Shown here: positions 20,626 through 28,369 of the stretch, in pieces
Layout of the letters: each line of letters begins with the position of its first letter
How positions within the stretch are numbered: position 1 is the stretch's first letter
Source: Pseudomonas putida
Lineage (GTDB): Bacteria > Pseudomonadota > Gammaproteobacteria > Pseudomonadales > Pseudomonadaceae
DNA: 64,000 nucleotides
Assembly: GCF_001636055.1 (NCBI RefSeq)
Contig: NZ_CP011789.1
Span: forward strand, 5,616,501 to 5,680,500
Direction: 5' to 3'
Program-made: the position numbers and the translations under genes
Notes under the pieces: generated by a model
The model's input: the letters and a program-made list of their open reading frames with translations, nothing else
Databases searched by the model: none
What the model was told of the DNA's origin: nothing

Positions 20626-20712
20626 GCCCAGGTGGCGGAATTGGTAGACGCGCTGGTTTCAGGTATCAGTGACTTAACGGTCGTGGAAGTTCGAGTCTTC
20701 TCCTGGGCACCA
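20626..20712 (+). tRNA. tRNA-Leu (CAG), copy 2
   Basis: Identical over all 87 nt to the copy at 20458-20544 and separated from it by 81 nt. Same CAG anticodon and encoded CCA. The pair is most likely transcribed together from the promoter at 20347, ending at the hairpin at 20717. Confidence 0.97.
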
Positions 20713-20716
20713 TATA

Positions 20717-20746
20717 AAAACCCACTAGCTTGCTAGTGGGTTTTTT
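20717..20746 (+). terminator. Rho-independent terminator of the tRNA-Leu pair
   Basis: CCCACTAGC-TT-GCTAGTGGG is a perfect 9-bp stem with a 2-nt loop followed by TTTTTT, starting a few bases after the second tRNA. Confidence 0.9.
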
Positions 20747-20881
20747 CTTGCCTGCGATTTTTGCCCCCCACTGCCCCCGCATCCGCCTCCCCTCGACTAT
20801 TTGCCTTCATACGGCCACATGAGAAACGATTTCGTTTACCATTGTTTCGAAATATGTAGCCGTAAGCGAGGAAGTACCCGC

Positions 20882-21895
20882 ATGACGATCCGCCCGAAAC
20901 CGCTGATGCGCACCCTGGCCGCCGCTGTCCTGGGCCTGGTGATTGGCGCGCCGGCCGCCCTGGCAGACGAACCGGTCACGCTGACCATGTACAACGGCCA
21001 GCACAAGGAAATCGGCGAAGCCATCGCCAAGGCCTACGAGGCCAAGACCGGTATCCACATCAATATCCGCAAGGGCAGCAGCAATCAGCTGGCCAGCCAG
21101 ATCATCGAGGAAGGCGCGCGCTCGCCTGCCGACATCATCTACACCGAAGAATCCCCGCCACTGAACAACCTGGGCGAACTGGGCCTGCTGGCGAAGATCG
21201 ACGACGCCACGCTGGACATGCTGCCCAAGGAATACGTGGGCGCCAACGGCACCTGGATGGGCGTGACCGCGCGCACCCGCGTGGTGGTCTACAACCCGAA
21301 GAAGATCGACGAGAAAGACCTCCCCACCACCGTGATGGACTTTGCCGATCCCGAGTGGGATGGCCGCGTCGGTTACGTGCCGACCAGTGGCGCCTTCCAG
21401 GAGCAGGCCGTCGCCATCCTCAAGATGCACGGCCGCGAAGCCACTGAAGAATGGCTGACCGGCCTGAAGGCGTTCGGCAAGACCTACACCAACAACATGG
21501 TTGCACTGAAAGCAGTGGAAAAAGGCGAAGTCGCTGCCGTGCTGGTGAATAACTATTACTGGTACGCCCTGGAGCGCGAGCGCGGCAAGCTCGACTCCAA
21601 GCTCTACTACCTGGCCGACGGTGACGCCGGCAACCTGGTGACCATCTCCGGCGCTGCGGCCGTCAAGGCCAGCAAGCATCCCAAGGAAGCCCAGGCACTG
21701 CTCAACTGGATGGCCAGCGAAGAAGGCCAGCGCGTGATCACCCAGACCACCGCCGAATATCCCCTGCACAAAGGCATGGTCTCCGACCGCGGCCTGAAGC
21801 CGTTCGAAGAGCTGCGTCCACCGAAGATCAGCCCGGCCGACCTTGGCAATGCCGAAGAAGCCATCGAGCTCGAACGTGAGGTCGGTCTGCTCTGA
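20882..21895 (+). CDS. Ferric iron ABC transporter, periplasmic binding protein (HitA/FbpA-like)
   Basis: Periplasmic Fe(III)-binding protein of 337 aa. The signal peptide (MRTLAAAVLGLVIGAPAALA before DEPVTLTMYNGQ) is about 28 residues long. The tandem tyrosines in VNNYYWYALER match the iron-coordinating Tyr pair of FbpA/HitA. The start at 20882 gives the signal peptide; 27 codons of open frame upstream lack one. It overlaps the permease gene by 1 bp. A short inverted repeat AAACGA-TT-TCGTTT (20824-20837) lies upstream, but I find no convincing Fur box. Confidence 0.9.
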   Translation: MTIRPKPLMRTLAAAVLGLVIGAPAALADEPVTLTMYNGQHKEIGEAIAKAYEAKTGIHINIRKGSSNQLASQIIEEGARSPADIIYTEESPPLNNLGELGLLAKIDDATLDMLPKEYVGANGTWMGVTARTRVVVYNPKKIDEKDLPTTVMDFADPEWDGRVGYVPTSGAFQEQAVAILKMHGREATEEWLTGLKAFGKTYTNNMVALKAVEKGEVAAVLVNNYYWYALERERGKLDSKLYYLADGDAGNLVTISGAAAVKASKHPKEAQALLNWMASEEGQRVITQTTAEYPLHKGMVSDRGLKPFEELRPPKISPADLGNAEEAIELEREVGLL

Positions 21896-23460
21896 TGACT
21901 GCCGCCGCGCCCGATCCGGCCCTGGTACGCTTCGTGCCACGCCGCAAGCGCCCCTCCGTGTGGGTGGTGCTGCCTGTGCTGTTCCTGGTGGCGATGAGCC
22001 TGCTGCCACTGCTGTATGTCGCCATCAAGGCCTGGGAAGCCGGCTTGCATGAAGCCCTGCGCCTGCTCTGGCGCCCATTCGTGTGGGGGTTGCTGCGCAA
22101 CACCTTGCTGCTGATGGTGGGGGTTACCCTGGTGTGCATGGTGGTCGGCCTGGCGCTGGCCTGGCTGCTCGAACGCAGCGACCTGCGCGGGCGCCGCCTG
22201 TGGGGCGTGGTGCTGTGCCTGCCGTTTGCCGTACCTTCGTTCGTCAGCAGCTTTACCTGGGTGTCGCTGAGCTCGGACTTCGAAGGGCTCGGCGGGGCGA
22301 TCCTGGTCATGGCGCTGTCGAAGTATCCGCTGGTGTTCCTGCCGGTGGCGGCAACCTTGCGCAACCTCGACACCTCGCTGGAGGAGTCGGCGCGCACCCT
22401 CGGTTGCAGCCGCTGGGGCGTGTTCCTCAAGGTCACCCTGCCATTGCTGTGGCCCGCCATGCTCGGCGGCGCGCTGCTGATCGCCCTGCACATGCTGGTG
22501 GAGTTCGGCGCACTGTCGATCCTCGGCCTGCAGACCTTCACCACGGCGATCTACCAGCAGTTCGAACTGGAGTTCAGCAACGCCAACGCCGCAATGCTCT
22601 CGGCTGTGCTGCTCGCACTGTGCCTGGTGATGCTCTGGCTGGAGCTGCGCGTGCGCGGCAAGGCCCGCCACGTGCGCATCGGCCAGGGCGTGGCGCGTCG
22701 GGCACAGCCCTTGCGGCTCAAAGGCTGGAGCCTGCCAGCACAGCTGTTCTGTCTCGGGCTGGCGGTGCTGGGCAGCGGCATTCCGCTGGCCATGCTTGGC
22801 TATTGGCTGAGTGTCGGCTCGTCGGCAGCCTTCCCGGCGGCGGCAATCGGCAAGGCCTTGCTGACCTCCCTGTCGGTATCGCTGGGCGGTGCTGGCTTCT
22901 GCGTAGTGCTGGCATTGCCGATCAGCTTCCTGGTGGTGCGCTATAAAGGCCGCCTGGCGATCTGGGCCGAACGCCTGCCCTACCTGCTGCATGCGCTTCC
23001 CGGCCTGGTGATCGCTCTGACCCTGGTGTTCTTCGCCCTGCACTACGTGCCAGCGCTCTACCAGACCACTGCGCTGCTGATCCTGGCCTACGCCCTGCTC
23101 TTCCTGCCGCTGGCCCAGGCGCCAGTGCGCACAGCGCTGAACAAGGCCTCGCCAACGCTCGAGGAAGCCGCCCGCACCCTGGGCGCCAGCAGCTTCGCGG
23201 CATTCTGCCGGGTCACGCTACCGATCATCTTCCCGGCCCTGGCTGCGGCCTTCGCCCTGGTGTTCCTGGATGCCATGAAGGAGCTGACCGCGACCTTGCT
23301 GCTCAGCCCGACTGGCATGACTACCCTGGCCACGGAAGTCTGGGCGCATACTGCCAATGTCGAGTTCGCGGCCGCCGCGCCCTACGCGGCGCTGCTGATC
23401 CTGGTATCGGGATTGCCGGTATACCTGCTGACGACACGGATGTACCTGAACAAGGCGTAG
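21895..23460 (+). CDS. Ferric iron ABC transporter permease (HitB/FbpB-like)
   Basis: Fused permease of 521 aa with two BPD_transp_1 domains. Each has an EAA coupling loop: EESARTLGCSRWGVFLKVTLP near residue 163 and EEAARTLGASSFAAFCRVTLP near residue 423. About twelve hydrophobic segments are visible. It would pass iron from the binding protein to the cytoplasm. No ATPase gene follows; the ATP-binding subunit must be encoded elsewhere, as I recall is the case for hitAB in P. aeruginosa. Confidence 0.9.
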   Translation: MTAAAPDPALVRFVPRRKRPSVWVVLPVLFLVAMSLLPLLYVAIKAWEAGLHEALRLLWRPFVWGLLRNTLLLMVGVTLVCMVVGLALAWLLERSDLRGRRLWGVVLCLPFAVPSFVSSFTWVSLSSDFEGLGGAILVMALSKYPLVFLPVAATLRNLDTSLEESARTLGCSRWGVFLKVTLPLLWPAMLGGALLIALHMLVEFGALSILGLQTFTTAIYQQFELEFSNANAAMLSAVLLALCLVMLWLELRVRGKARHVRIGQGVARRAQPLRLKGWSLPAQLFCLGLAVLGSGIPLAMLGYWLSVGSSAAFPAAAIGKALLTSLSVSLGGAGFCVVLALPISFLVVRYKGRLAIWAERLPYLLHALPGLVIALTLVFFALHYVPALYQTTALLILAYALLFLPLAQAPVRTALNKASPTLEEAARTLGASSFAAFCRVTLPIIFPALAAAFALVFLDAMKELTATLLLSPTGMTTLATEVWAHTANVEFAAAAPYAALLILVSGLPVYLLTTRMYLNKA

Positions 23461-23466
23461 CATCGA

Positions 23467-23491
23467 GGCCCGGGCGCAGGCAGCCCGGGCC
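23467..23491. terminator. hairpin between convergent permease and cluster end
   Basis: GGCCCGGGC-GCAGGCA-GCCCGGGCC is a perfect 9-bp GC stem. It lies 6 bp after the permease stop codon and 7 bp beyond the last gene of the luxI cluster. There is no U tract. Confidence 0.55.
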
Positions 23492-23498
23492 CAGCCAT

Positions 23499-23930
23499 TC
23501 AATAGCCCAGCGCGCGTTTTTCCGGTCCGGCACTGACGGCATGGTCCGGTCTGCGCAACTGCAATACCGCGAAAACCGAAAGAACCACCGCCAGCCCCCA
23601 AAGGATCGGCGTCGCTCCCTGGCTCAGAGCCACCATCTGCAGACCGACGACCAACAGACGCAACAGCGCATCGAGCCGACCATTGGCCACCGAAGGTTCG
23701 CGCAGGCGCGCCACACCCCAGATGACATAAGCCAGGGCGCCTAGATTGATGAAGAACATCGAGGTTGGGTCGAGCACACTGAAGGACGTACCCAGGCCAA
23801 GCCAGGCATCGAGCCCGGCAAAAAGCTGGAATGCCCAGGCACTCAGCAGTGGAACGGCAAATGGCAGGGTGGCGACGATGTCATAGATCGCGCCGATGCG
23901 GACGATGTTGGCGTAACGGGATTGATTCAT
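23499..23930 (-). CDS. small integral membrane protein, last gene of luxI cluster
   Basis: A 143-aa protein with four predicted hydrophobic segments (roughly residues 13-33, 58-73, 85-103 and 107-123) and a polar C-terminus (RRPDHAVSAGPEKRALGY). I do not recognise a named family. It starts within the stop of the upstream SDR gene (ATGA overlap of 4 bp), so translation is coupled. A role in export, membrane partition or immunity to the cluster's product would be a guess; the sequence shows only that it is a co-expressed membrane protein. Confidence 0.75.
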   Translation of the reverse strand: MNQSRYANIVRIGAIYDIVATLPFAVPLLSAWAFQLFAGLDAWLGLGTSFSVLDPTSMFFINLGALAYVIWGVARLREPSVANGRLDALLRLLVVGLQMVALSQGATPILWGLAVVLSVFAVLQLRRPDHAVSAGPEKRALGY

Positions 23931-24670
23931 TGGCAAACCTCCATGTGCATGCGTTCGAGAAGCGCTCTGACTTCGTAGAATTGTCCTGATTGCAGCGCGA
24001 TCGCGTGACGTCGACCAAGCAGTTCGACGATTTGCGCGGCGCGTTGTTGCGCACTGACGATGTACCCCGGCTGCGTCGAGCGCTCTCGCAAAGCCACCAG
24101 TTCGGGAAAGCGCTCGTCGGCCTGCAGGATGGTTTGCGCCACGGTGGTGGCGACATTGCATAACCCGAGCACCGCAAAGAACACCTGCGGATTCTCCAGC
24201 TGGTAGACCTTGGCCAGGGCGTTGAGGGCGGCCTTGGAGACACTGTAGGAAAGCATGCCTGCGCGCTGACGAATGCCTGAAACCGAGGCCGAGAACACCA
24301 CCTGGCTAACCTTGGCCTGTCGGCACAGCAGCAGGTCAAGCACCCATTTCACCGCTACCAGATTGAGCTCCAGCACCGAGCGGAAGGACTCCACTGGCGT
24401 ATTGCTCGCAAGCTCCGGCGCGCTGCCGAATGTTCCGGCATTAAGGTAGGCCGTTTCGAATGTCGTCTCACCGATGAAGGCCTGCAGAACAGGCTGGACA
24501 GCCTCGCCCGCACAAAGATCCAGCGCCCGGAAATGCATGCGTGGATGCTCCAGCAGCGCCGTTGGTACCCGTCGCGAAATACCCCAGACCTCATCGCCCC
24601 GCTCCAAGTGTAACCTGGCCAGTGCCAGCCCGATGCCCGAACTGACGCCCGTAATGAATATGTGAGCCAT
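23927..24670 (-). CDS. SDR-family oxidoreductase (second of two in the cluster)
   Basis: Short-chain dehydrogenase of 247 aa. The nucleotide-binding motif GVSSGIG is at residues 8-14, a Ser in FSASVSGIRQ precedes the YSVSK catalytic pair, and LNAG is present. The C-terminal part (RERSTQPGYIVSAQQRAAQIVELL) resembles sepiapterin-reductase-like SDRs rather than FabG. The start at 24668-24670 has GAGG 5 nt upstream and follows the previous SDR by 7 bp. It probably reduces a ketone, or oxidises an alcohol, on the cluster's intermediate. Confidence 0.85.
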   Translation of the reverse strand: MAHIFITGVSSGIGLALARLHLERGDEVWGISRRVPTALLEHPRMHFRALDLCAGEAVQPVLQAFIGETTFETAYLNAGTFGSAPELASNTPVESFRSVLELNLVAVKWVLDLLLCRQAKVSQVVFSASVSGIRQRAGMLSYSVSKAALNALAKVYQLENPQVFFAVLGLCNVATTVAQTILQADERFPELVALRERSTQPGYIVSAQQRAAQIVELLGRRHAIALQSGQFYEVRALLERMHMEVCQ

Positions 24671-24677
24671 CAGTGCC

Positions 24678-25451
24678 TCACTCGAACTTGCCGATGTGAT
24701 AGCCGCCATCGACGCTCAACACGCTGCCAGTCATGTAGCTGGCGCCGTCGCCAAGCAGGAACAACACTGCAGCAGCCACCTCGCCTGCCTCGCCGAAGCG
24801 CTTCATGACCGTAGCGTTGATCTTGCGCTCGGTGCCCCCAGGATTGGCCGCCAGCCGCTCCGGAGAGTTCATCCCGCCAAGAATCGGCCCTGGCGCTACC
24901 GCATTGACACGCACTGCATGGCGCCCATCGCGGTCGCAGGCATTCTCCATCGCCACCACTTGGGTCAGGGCGTTGAGCCCTGCCTTGCTCGCCACATAAG
25001 CAGCCTGGTTGGGCATGGCCATCACCCCCGCGCAGGAGGACAGATTGACGATCGAGCCGCCTGCCTTCCTGGCGATCAACCGCAACTCATGTTGCAGGCA
25101 ATACAACGGGCCGCTCAGATTGATACGCACGACCCGCTCCCAGTCCTGTACCTGAAGGTCGGCGACCTGCGCATATGGTGCAGTGATACCCGCGGCATTG
25201 ACGGCATGGTCGAGTCCGCCGAAACGCGCCTCTATCTCGGCGAAGGCATCGCGCACCGCGCCAGGCTCAGCTACATCGCACGGGATGAAACTGGCCTGCG
25301 CGCCCAGTTGCTCAAGCGCCGAACGCCCCTTCTCCAGGCTGCGGCCGAGCACAACGACGCGCGCCCCCTCCTCGCTCAGCCGCCGGGCAATGCTCAGGCC
25401 GATACCACTGCTGCCACCGGTGACAACGATGGTCTTTCCCTGAAACTGCAT
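24678..25451 (-). CDS. SDR-family oxidoreductase (FabG-like, first of two)
   Basis: Classical SDR of 257 aa: GGSSGIG at residues 12-18, NAAG near residue 90, catalytic Ser in NLSSCAG and YVASK as the YxxxK pair, then VNAVAPGPI. The C-terminus ends with YMTGSVLSVDGGYHIGKFE, the usual FabG-like end. The enzyme is likely NAD(P)H-dependent. In AfsA-type pathways a ketoreductase of this class reduces a beta-keto or 6-keto group, so this is a candidate. It lies 11 bp after the OYE-like gene. Confidence 0.88.
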   Translation of the reverse strand: MQFQGKTIVVTGGSSGIGLSIARRLSEEGARVVVLGRSLEKGRSALEQLGAQASFIPCDVAEPGAVRDAFAEIEARFGGLDHAVNAAGITAPYAQVADLQVQDWERVVRINLSGPLYCLQHELRLIARKAGGSIVNLSSCAGVMAMPNQAAYVASKAGLNALTQVVAMENACDRDGRHAVRVNAVAPGPILGGMNSPERLAANPGGTERKINATVMKRFGEAGEVAAAVLFLLGDGASYMTGSVLSVDGGYHIGKFE

Positions 25452-25462
25452 CTGGACTCTCC

Positions 25463-26602
25463 TTAGTCATATCGAATAGAGGCTGGCCGCTTGTACCGGT
25501 CATTGACGCAGCAGTACACGCGATCCAGCTGGGGATTGCTCTTGTCACGGAAACAGTTGCCCTCGAATCGACAGGCATGAACACTTCCCGGCTTGCCCTG
25601 CAACGACTTGTTCACCAGGTCGTTGTCAGCGAACAGGGCACGACTCATGCCCACCAGGTCAGTCACGCCCAGCTCGAGCAAGGCTTCGGCCTGGGCCAGC
25701 GAGCCAGTGAAGCCGGCAAAGCCGACCGGGAGCGACGTCAGTTCGCGGATGTGCTTCACGCCATGCACCAGCATGGCGTGCACACGCGGATCGGCGCGCA
25801 GCATGTAATGGAACGTTTCCTTGATTGCCGCCGAGCACATCAAGGCCGCCACGCCTGCACGCTCCAGCGCAGGCACCACCTGCTCGAGCAGGGCCGGTTG
25901 CTGCCCCTTGTCACCCAGGCAATCATCGATACCCAGACGTACGGAGATGTCGATGCCGCCCTGGGTTGCCTCCACGATCGCGTCCATGACCTCCAGCAGC
26001 AGGCGGGCCCGGCGCAATGGCGAGCCGCCGTAGCGATCCGTTCGCCGGTTGCTGTAGGGCGAGAGAAAGCTGCTCAACAGGTAGCCATTGGAGGCCTGCA
26101 ATTGCACCATGCGGGCGCCGGCTTGCTGCGCCAGACGTGCTGCATGGGCGAACTGGGCACAGACGCTGCGGGCATCCTCGTGAGTCATGACCCTCGTGCC
26201 GCGACGACTTCGACTACCCACTGCCCGGCTGGGCGCCAGTAGAACTCCGCCACTGCGAGCCAGATCGCCCTGGCTGCCGTAGTGCTGCAATTGCACGACC
26301 ACGGGGCAGGCATTTTCCCGCCCGTAGTCGATCAGCGGCGCCAAGTGGTGGACGTGACGCTGCTCGTACAGGCACAACCCTCCCTCGTGCAGCCGTGTGG
26401 ATGCATCGACTGCGGAGTTGGCCAATACCACCATGGCGCAGCCTCCATCGATGATGCCCTTGTAGAAGGTCAGCATCTGCGGCGTCAGGCAACCTTCACG
26501 ACCCAGATCGATACCCATGGGTGCGAAGTACACACGGTTCTTCAGGTTCAGGTGTCGTCCGAGGGTGATGGACTGGCGCGTCAGCGGGTATCCCGAGGCC
26601 AC
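25463..26602 (-). CDS. Old Yellow Enzyme-like flavin ene-reductase
   Basis: FMN-dependent NADH:flavin oxidoreductase of 379 aa, likely reducing an activated C=C bond. The N-terminal strand KNRVYFAPMG, the QLQHYGS segment, SPYSNRRTDRYGGS and VRLGIDD fit the TIM-barrel family. The usual HxxN substrate-anion pair reads Q169-A-S-N172, so the His is replaced by Gln, while the proton-donor Tyr (Y174 in NGYLL) is kept. The C-terminus has Cys (CRFEGNC and CC) but not the CxxCxxxC spacing of 2,4-dienoyl-CoA reductases. Starts with GTG, 5 bp after the AfsA-like gene. Confidence 0.85.
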   Translation of the reverse strand: MASGYPLTRQSITLGRHLNLKNRVYFAPMGIDLGREGCLTPQMLTFYKGIIDGGCAMVVLANSAVDASTRLHEGGLCLYEQRHVHHLAPLIDYGRENACPVVVQLQHYGSQGDLARSGGVLLAPSRAVGSRSRRGTRVMTHEDARSVCAQFAHAARLAQQAGARMVQLQASNGYLLSSFLSPYSNRRTDRYGGSPLRRARLLLEVMDAIVEATQGGIDISVRLGIDDCLGDKGQQPALLEQVVPALERAGVAALMCSAAIKETFHYMLRADPRVHAMLVHGVKHIRELTSLPVGFAGFTGSLAQAEALLELGVTDLVGMSRALFADNDLVNKSLQGKPGSVHACRFEGNCFRDKSNPQLDRVYCCVNDRYKRPASIRYD

Positions 26603-26607
26603 GCCGG

Positions 26608-27822
26608 TTACCCGCTCTGCCGATCATTGCAAGGCGCGCCCTGGGCATCATTGCTTGCCAGGGCAGCCACCGACAGTTCCTGCAAGGGCTCGTGGAAGCA
26701 GTGGCACTTGATGACTTCCTTGAGCGTCGACAGCGTGGCGCGATCAAGCTTGGCGAATACGGCCAGTTGCACCGCGGGCTGTTGTGAAGGTCGGCACTCG
26801 ACGATCGGAAAGCTCAGAAAACCCATGTCCCGCACATAGATGGACAGTTGCACCACCTCATGGGCCTGCGCGTTTTCCTCCACGCGAAACCTCACCGCCC
26901 GCAGTGAAACATGCTCGAGCAACCCCTCGACTGCCGTGCCGCGCGCCGTGTGCAACAAAACCTGCGGCAACACGCGGTTGGAGGGGGCGAACCAGTGGCT
27001 CTCCGGAAAGTTGACCGTGCGCATGCGCTTGAAAAGCGGCATCTTGATCGCACTGCCACGCAGGCGCAGCGTGGTGACCAGATTACCGTTCTGGAAGAAC
27101 ATCGCGGTCTTGTCCACCGTCCGGGGCAGGGCGCGCTTCTCGCCAGCGCTGTGCTGGACTACAACCTCCACCGCATAGGTGGACTCGGTGTAGTTATTGA
27201 AGGAGACGGACAAGTCTTCGATCGAGATCGAGATTTCACCGCGCCGGTAACCCGAATGGCTATAGAAATAATGGTACATCGCCTGACGAGCCACTTCGAT
27301 CAGCATCAGGCCAGGCACGTGCTCATGGGGCTTGTTGTAGAAAAAGTAGTTGTTGGTGTCGTTCATCAGGCCGTACGACGACAGGTTGGCACGTGTCCAA
27401 CCCGGCAGCGCGTGCAGCGTGTCGGCCAATTGAGTGACCAACGCCGGATCTGCTGCCGGCAACCCGAAACGCCTCTGCAGGTAGCACTCGACCTGACGCG
27501 GTAGCCACGCAGCGGACAGTCGGTAGCCCCCCTCGTGCAAGGCATAGTAGGCCTGGGCATTCATTTCGAAACTGTCGAGGGAGTCGAAATCTTCCTGCCC
27601 GAGTGTGGTGGGAATGCTGGCAAGCACCCGGCCACCTTGAGCGTCGTCGCGATACAGGACGCCCAACGCAGCACACCCGCGCTCATCGAGATGTTCGAGC
27701 AGGAAGTTGGTCTCTTCGACGGTCAGACGAGCCGGCAGAAGATCCTGAAATCCGCAGAGCAGTACGTCGTCCACAGTCCCTTTGTGCAAGACCTGTGGAG
27801 TCAGGGGTAACTGACGTTCCAT
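26608..27822 (-). CDS. AfsA-type hotdog protein (gamma-butyrolactone synthase-like)
   Basis: A 404-aa protein. Residues 166-181, HEHVPGLMLIEVARQA, closely match the hotdog-helix motif of the A-factor synthase family (AfsA/ScbA), in which the enzyme condenses a beta-ketoacyl thioester with dihydroxyacetone phosphate. The segment around it (NYFFYNKP before; SFNNYTESTYAVEVVVQH after) fits one hotdog domain at about 150-245. I see only this one clear repeat, whereas Streptomyces AfsA has two. The N-terminal 140 residues and C-terminal 160 residues are not recognised; the C-terminus faintly resembles a PilZ fold without the binding motifs. FabZ-like dehydratase activity is the main alternative. 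Ribosome-binding site AGGT 7 nt upstream. Confidence 0.72.
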   Translation of the reverse strand: MERQLPLTPQVLHKGTVDDVLLCGFQDLLPARLTVEETNFLLEHLDERGCAALGVLYRDDAQGGRVLASIPTTLGQEDFDSLDSFEMNAQAYYALHEGGYRLSAAWLPRQVECYLQRRFGLPAADPALVTQLADTLHALPGWTRANLSSYGLMNDTNNYFFYNKPHEHVPGLMLIEVARQAMYHYFYSHSGYRRGEISISIEDLSVSFNNYTESTYAVEVVVQHSAGEKRALPRTVDKTAMFFQNGNLVTTLRLRGSAIKMPLFKRMRTVNFPESHWFAPSNRVLPQVLLHTARGTAVEGLLEHVSLRAVRFRVEENAQAHEVVQLSIYVRDMGFLSFPIVECRPSQQPAVQLAVFAKLDRATLSTLKEVIKCHCFHEPLQELSVAALASNDAQGAPCNDRQSG

Positions 27823-27834
27823 GTTGATTACCTA

Positions 27835-28362
27835 TTAGGGTTCGACGGGGAAGGCGAGCACAGCGTTCTTCAGCATGCGCTTGACGATGGGGCCGTGAGC
27901 AGGGCCGACCGGGATCATGTAAAGCCTTCCGAAGGCGTTGTACCGCTGGACGGAGGTCGTCACGCTCAAGCGCTGCACTCCCTCGCCTGCGGGCGTGAGA
28001 TCGAGGCAGACCATGACCGCCAAGTGCGTATCGCGCGAAGTGAGCACCAGCCGATGCGCATCGATCGCCTCCACCGTGAAGAAGTCGAGGCGCTCGCCCA
28101 CCGCAGGTTCCCGCTCGGCCGTTCGGGGTGTGAAACCATGGATGTCGGCCACACGGAACCGGCGGGAAACGAAGTCACGAAGGCGAAAAGCCGCAGAGAG
28201 CCACGCCGGGATATGCGCAGTCATCGCGCAGTATGCCTGCAGGGCCGTGACGCGCCCGCCGATGCGCACCGCAGCGCAGTGCAGGAAATCCAGCTGCGCA
28301 AGCTCGGCGACCAGGCGAACATCCTTGGGGGCGCAAATCAGGGCCGCGGGCATCATCTGCAT
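27835..28362 (-). CDS. DUF2867 (SRPBCC-like) protein
   Basis: A 175-aa protein that looks like the DUF2867 family: WLSAAFRLRDFVSRRF, then GERLDFFTVEAIDAHRLVLTSRDTHLAVMVCLDL (in parts) and a C-terminal VTTSVQRYNAFGRLYMIPVGPAHGPIVKRML. Function unknown; the fold is probably a lipid- or polyketide-binding START-like domain, which would suit a hydrophobic product. Two later ATGs (28356, 28353) are possible starts; AGGGG lies best for 28356. It sits between the oxidoreductase (7 bp) and the AfsA-like gene (12 bp). Confidence 0.75.
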   Translation of the reverse strand: MQMMPAALICAPKDVRLVAELAQLDFLHCAAVRIGGRVTALQAYCAMTAHIPAWLSAAFRLRDFVSRRFRVADIHGFTPRTAEREPAVGERLDFFTVEAIDAHRLVLTSRDTHLAVMVCLDLTPAGEGVQRLSVTTSVQRYNAFGRLYMIPVGPAHGPIVKRMLKNAVLAFPVEP

Positions 28363-28369
28363 GCCCCTG

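Noticed and set aside
20805..20860. Fur box upstream of the iron-binding protein gene
   Set aside because: The best 19-bp alignment to the Fur consensus matches only about 9 positions; only a short unrelated dyad is present.
26650..27040. PilZ (c-di-GMP binding) domain at the C-terminus of the AfsA-like protein
   Set aside because: The strand pattern is faintly similar, but both the RxxxR and the (D/N)xSxxG motifs are absent or broken, so I do not assign it.
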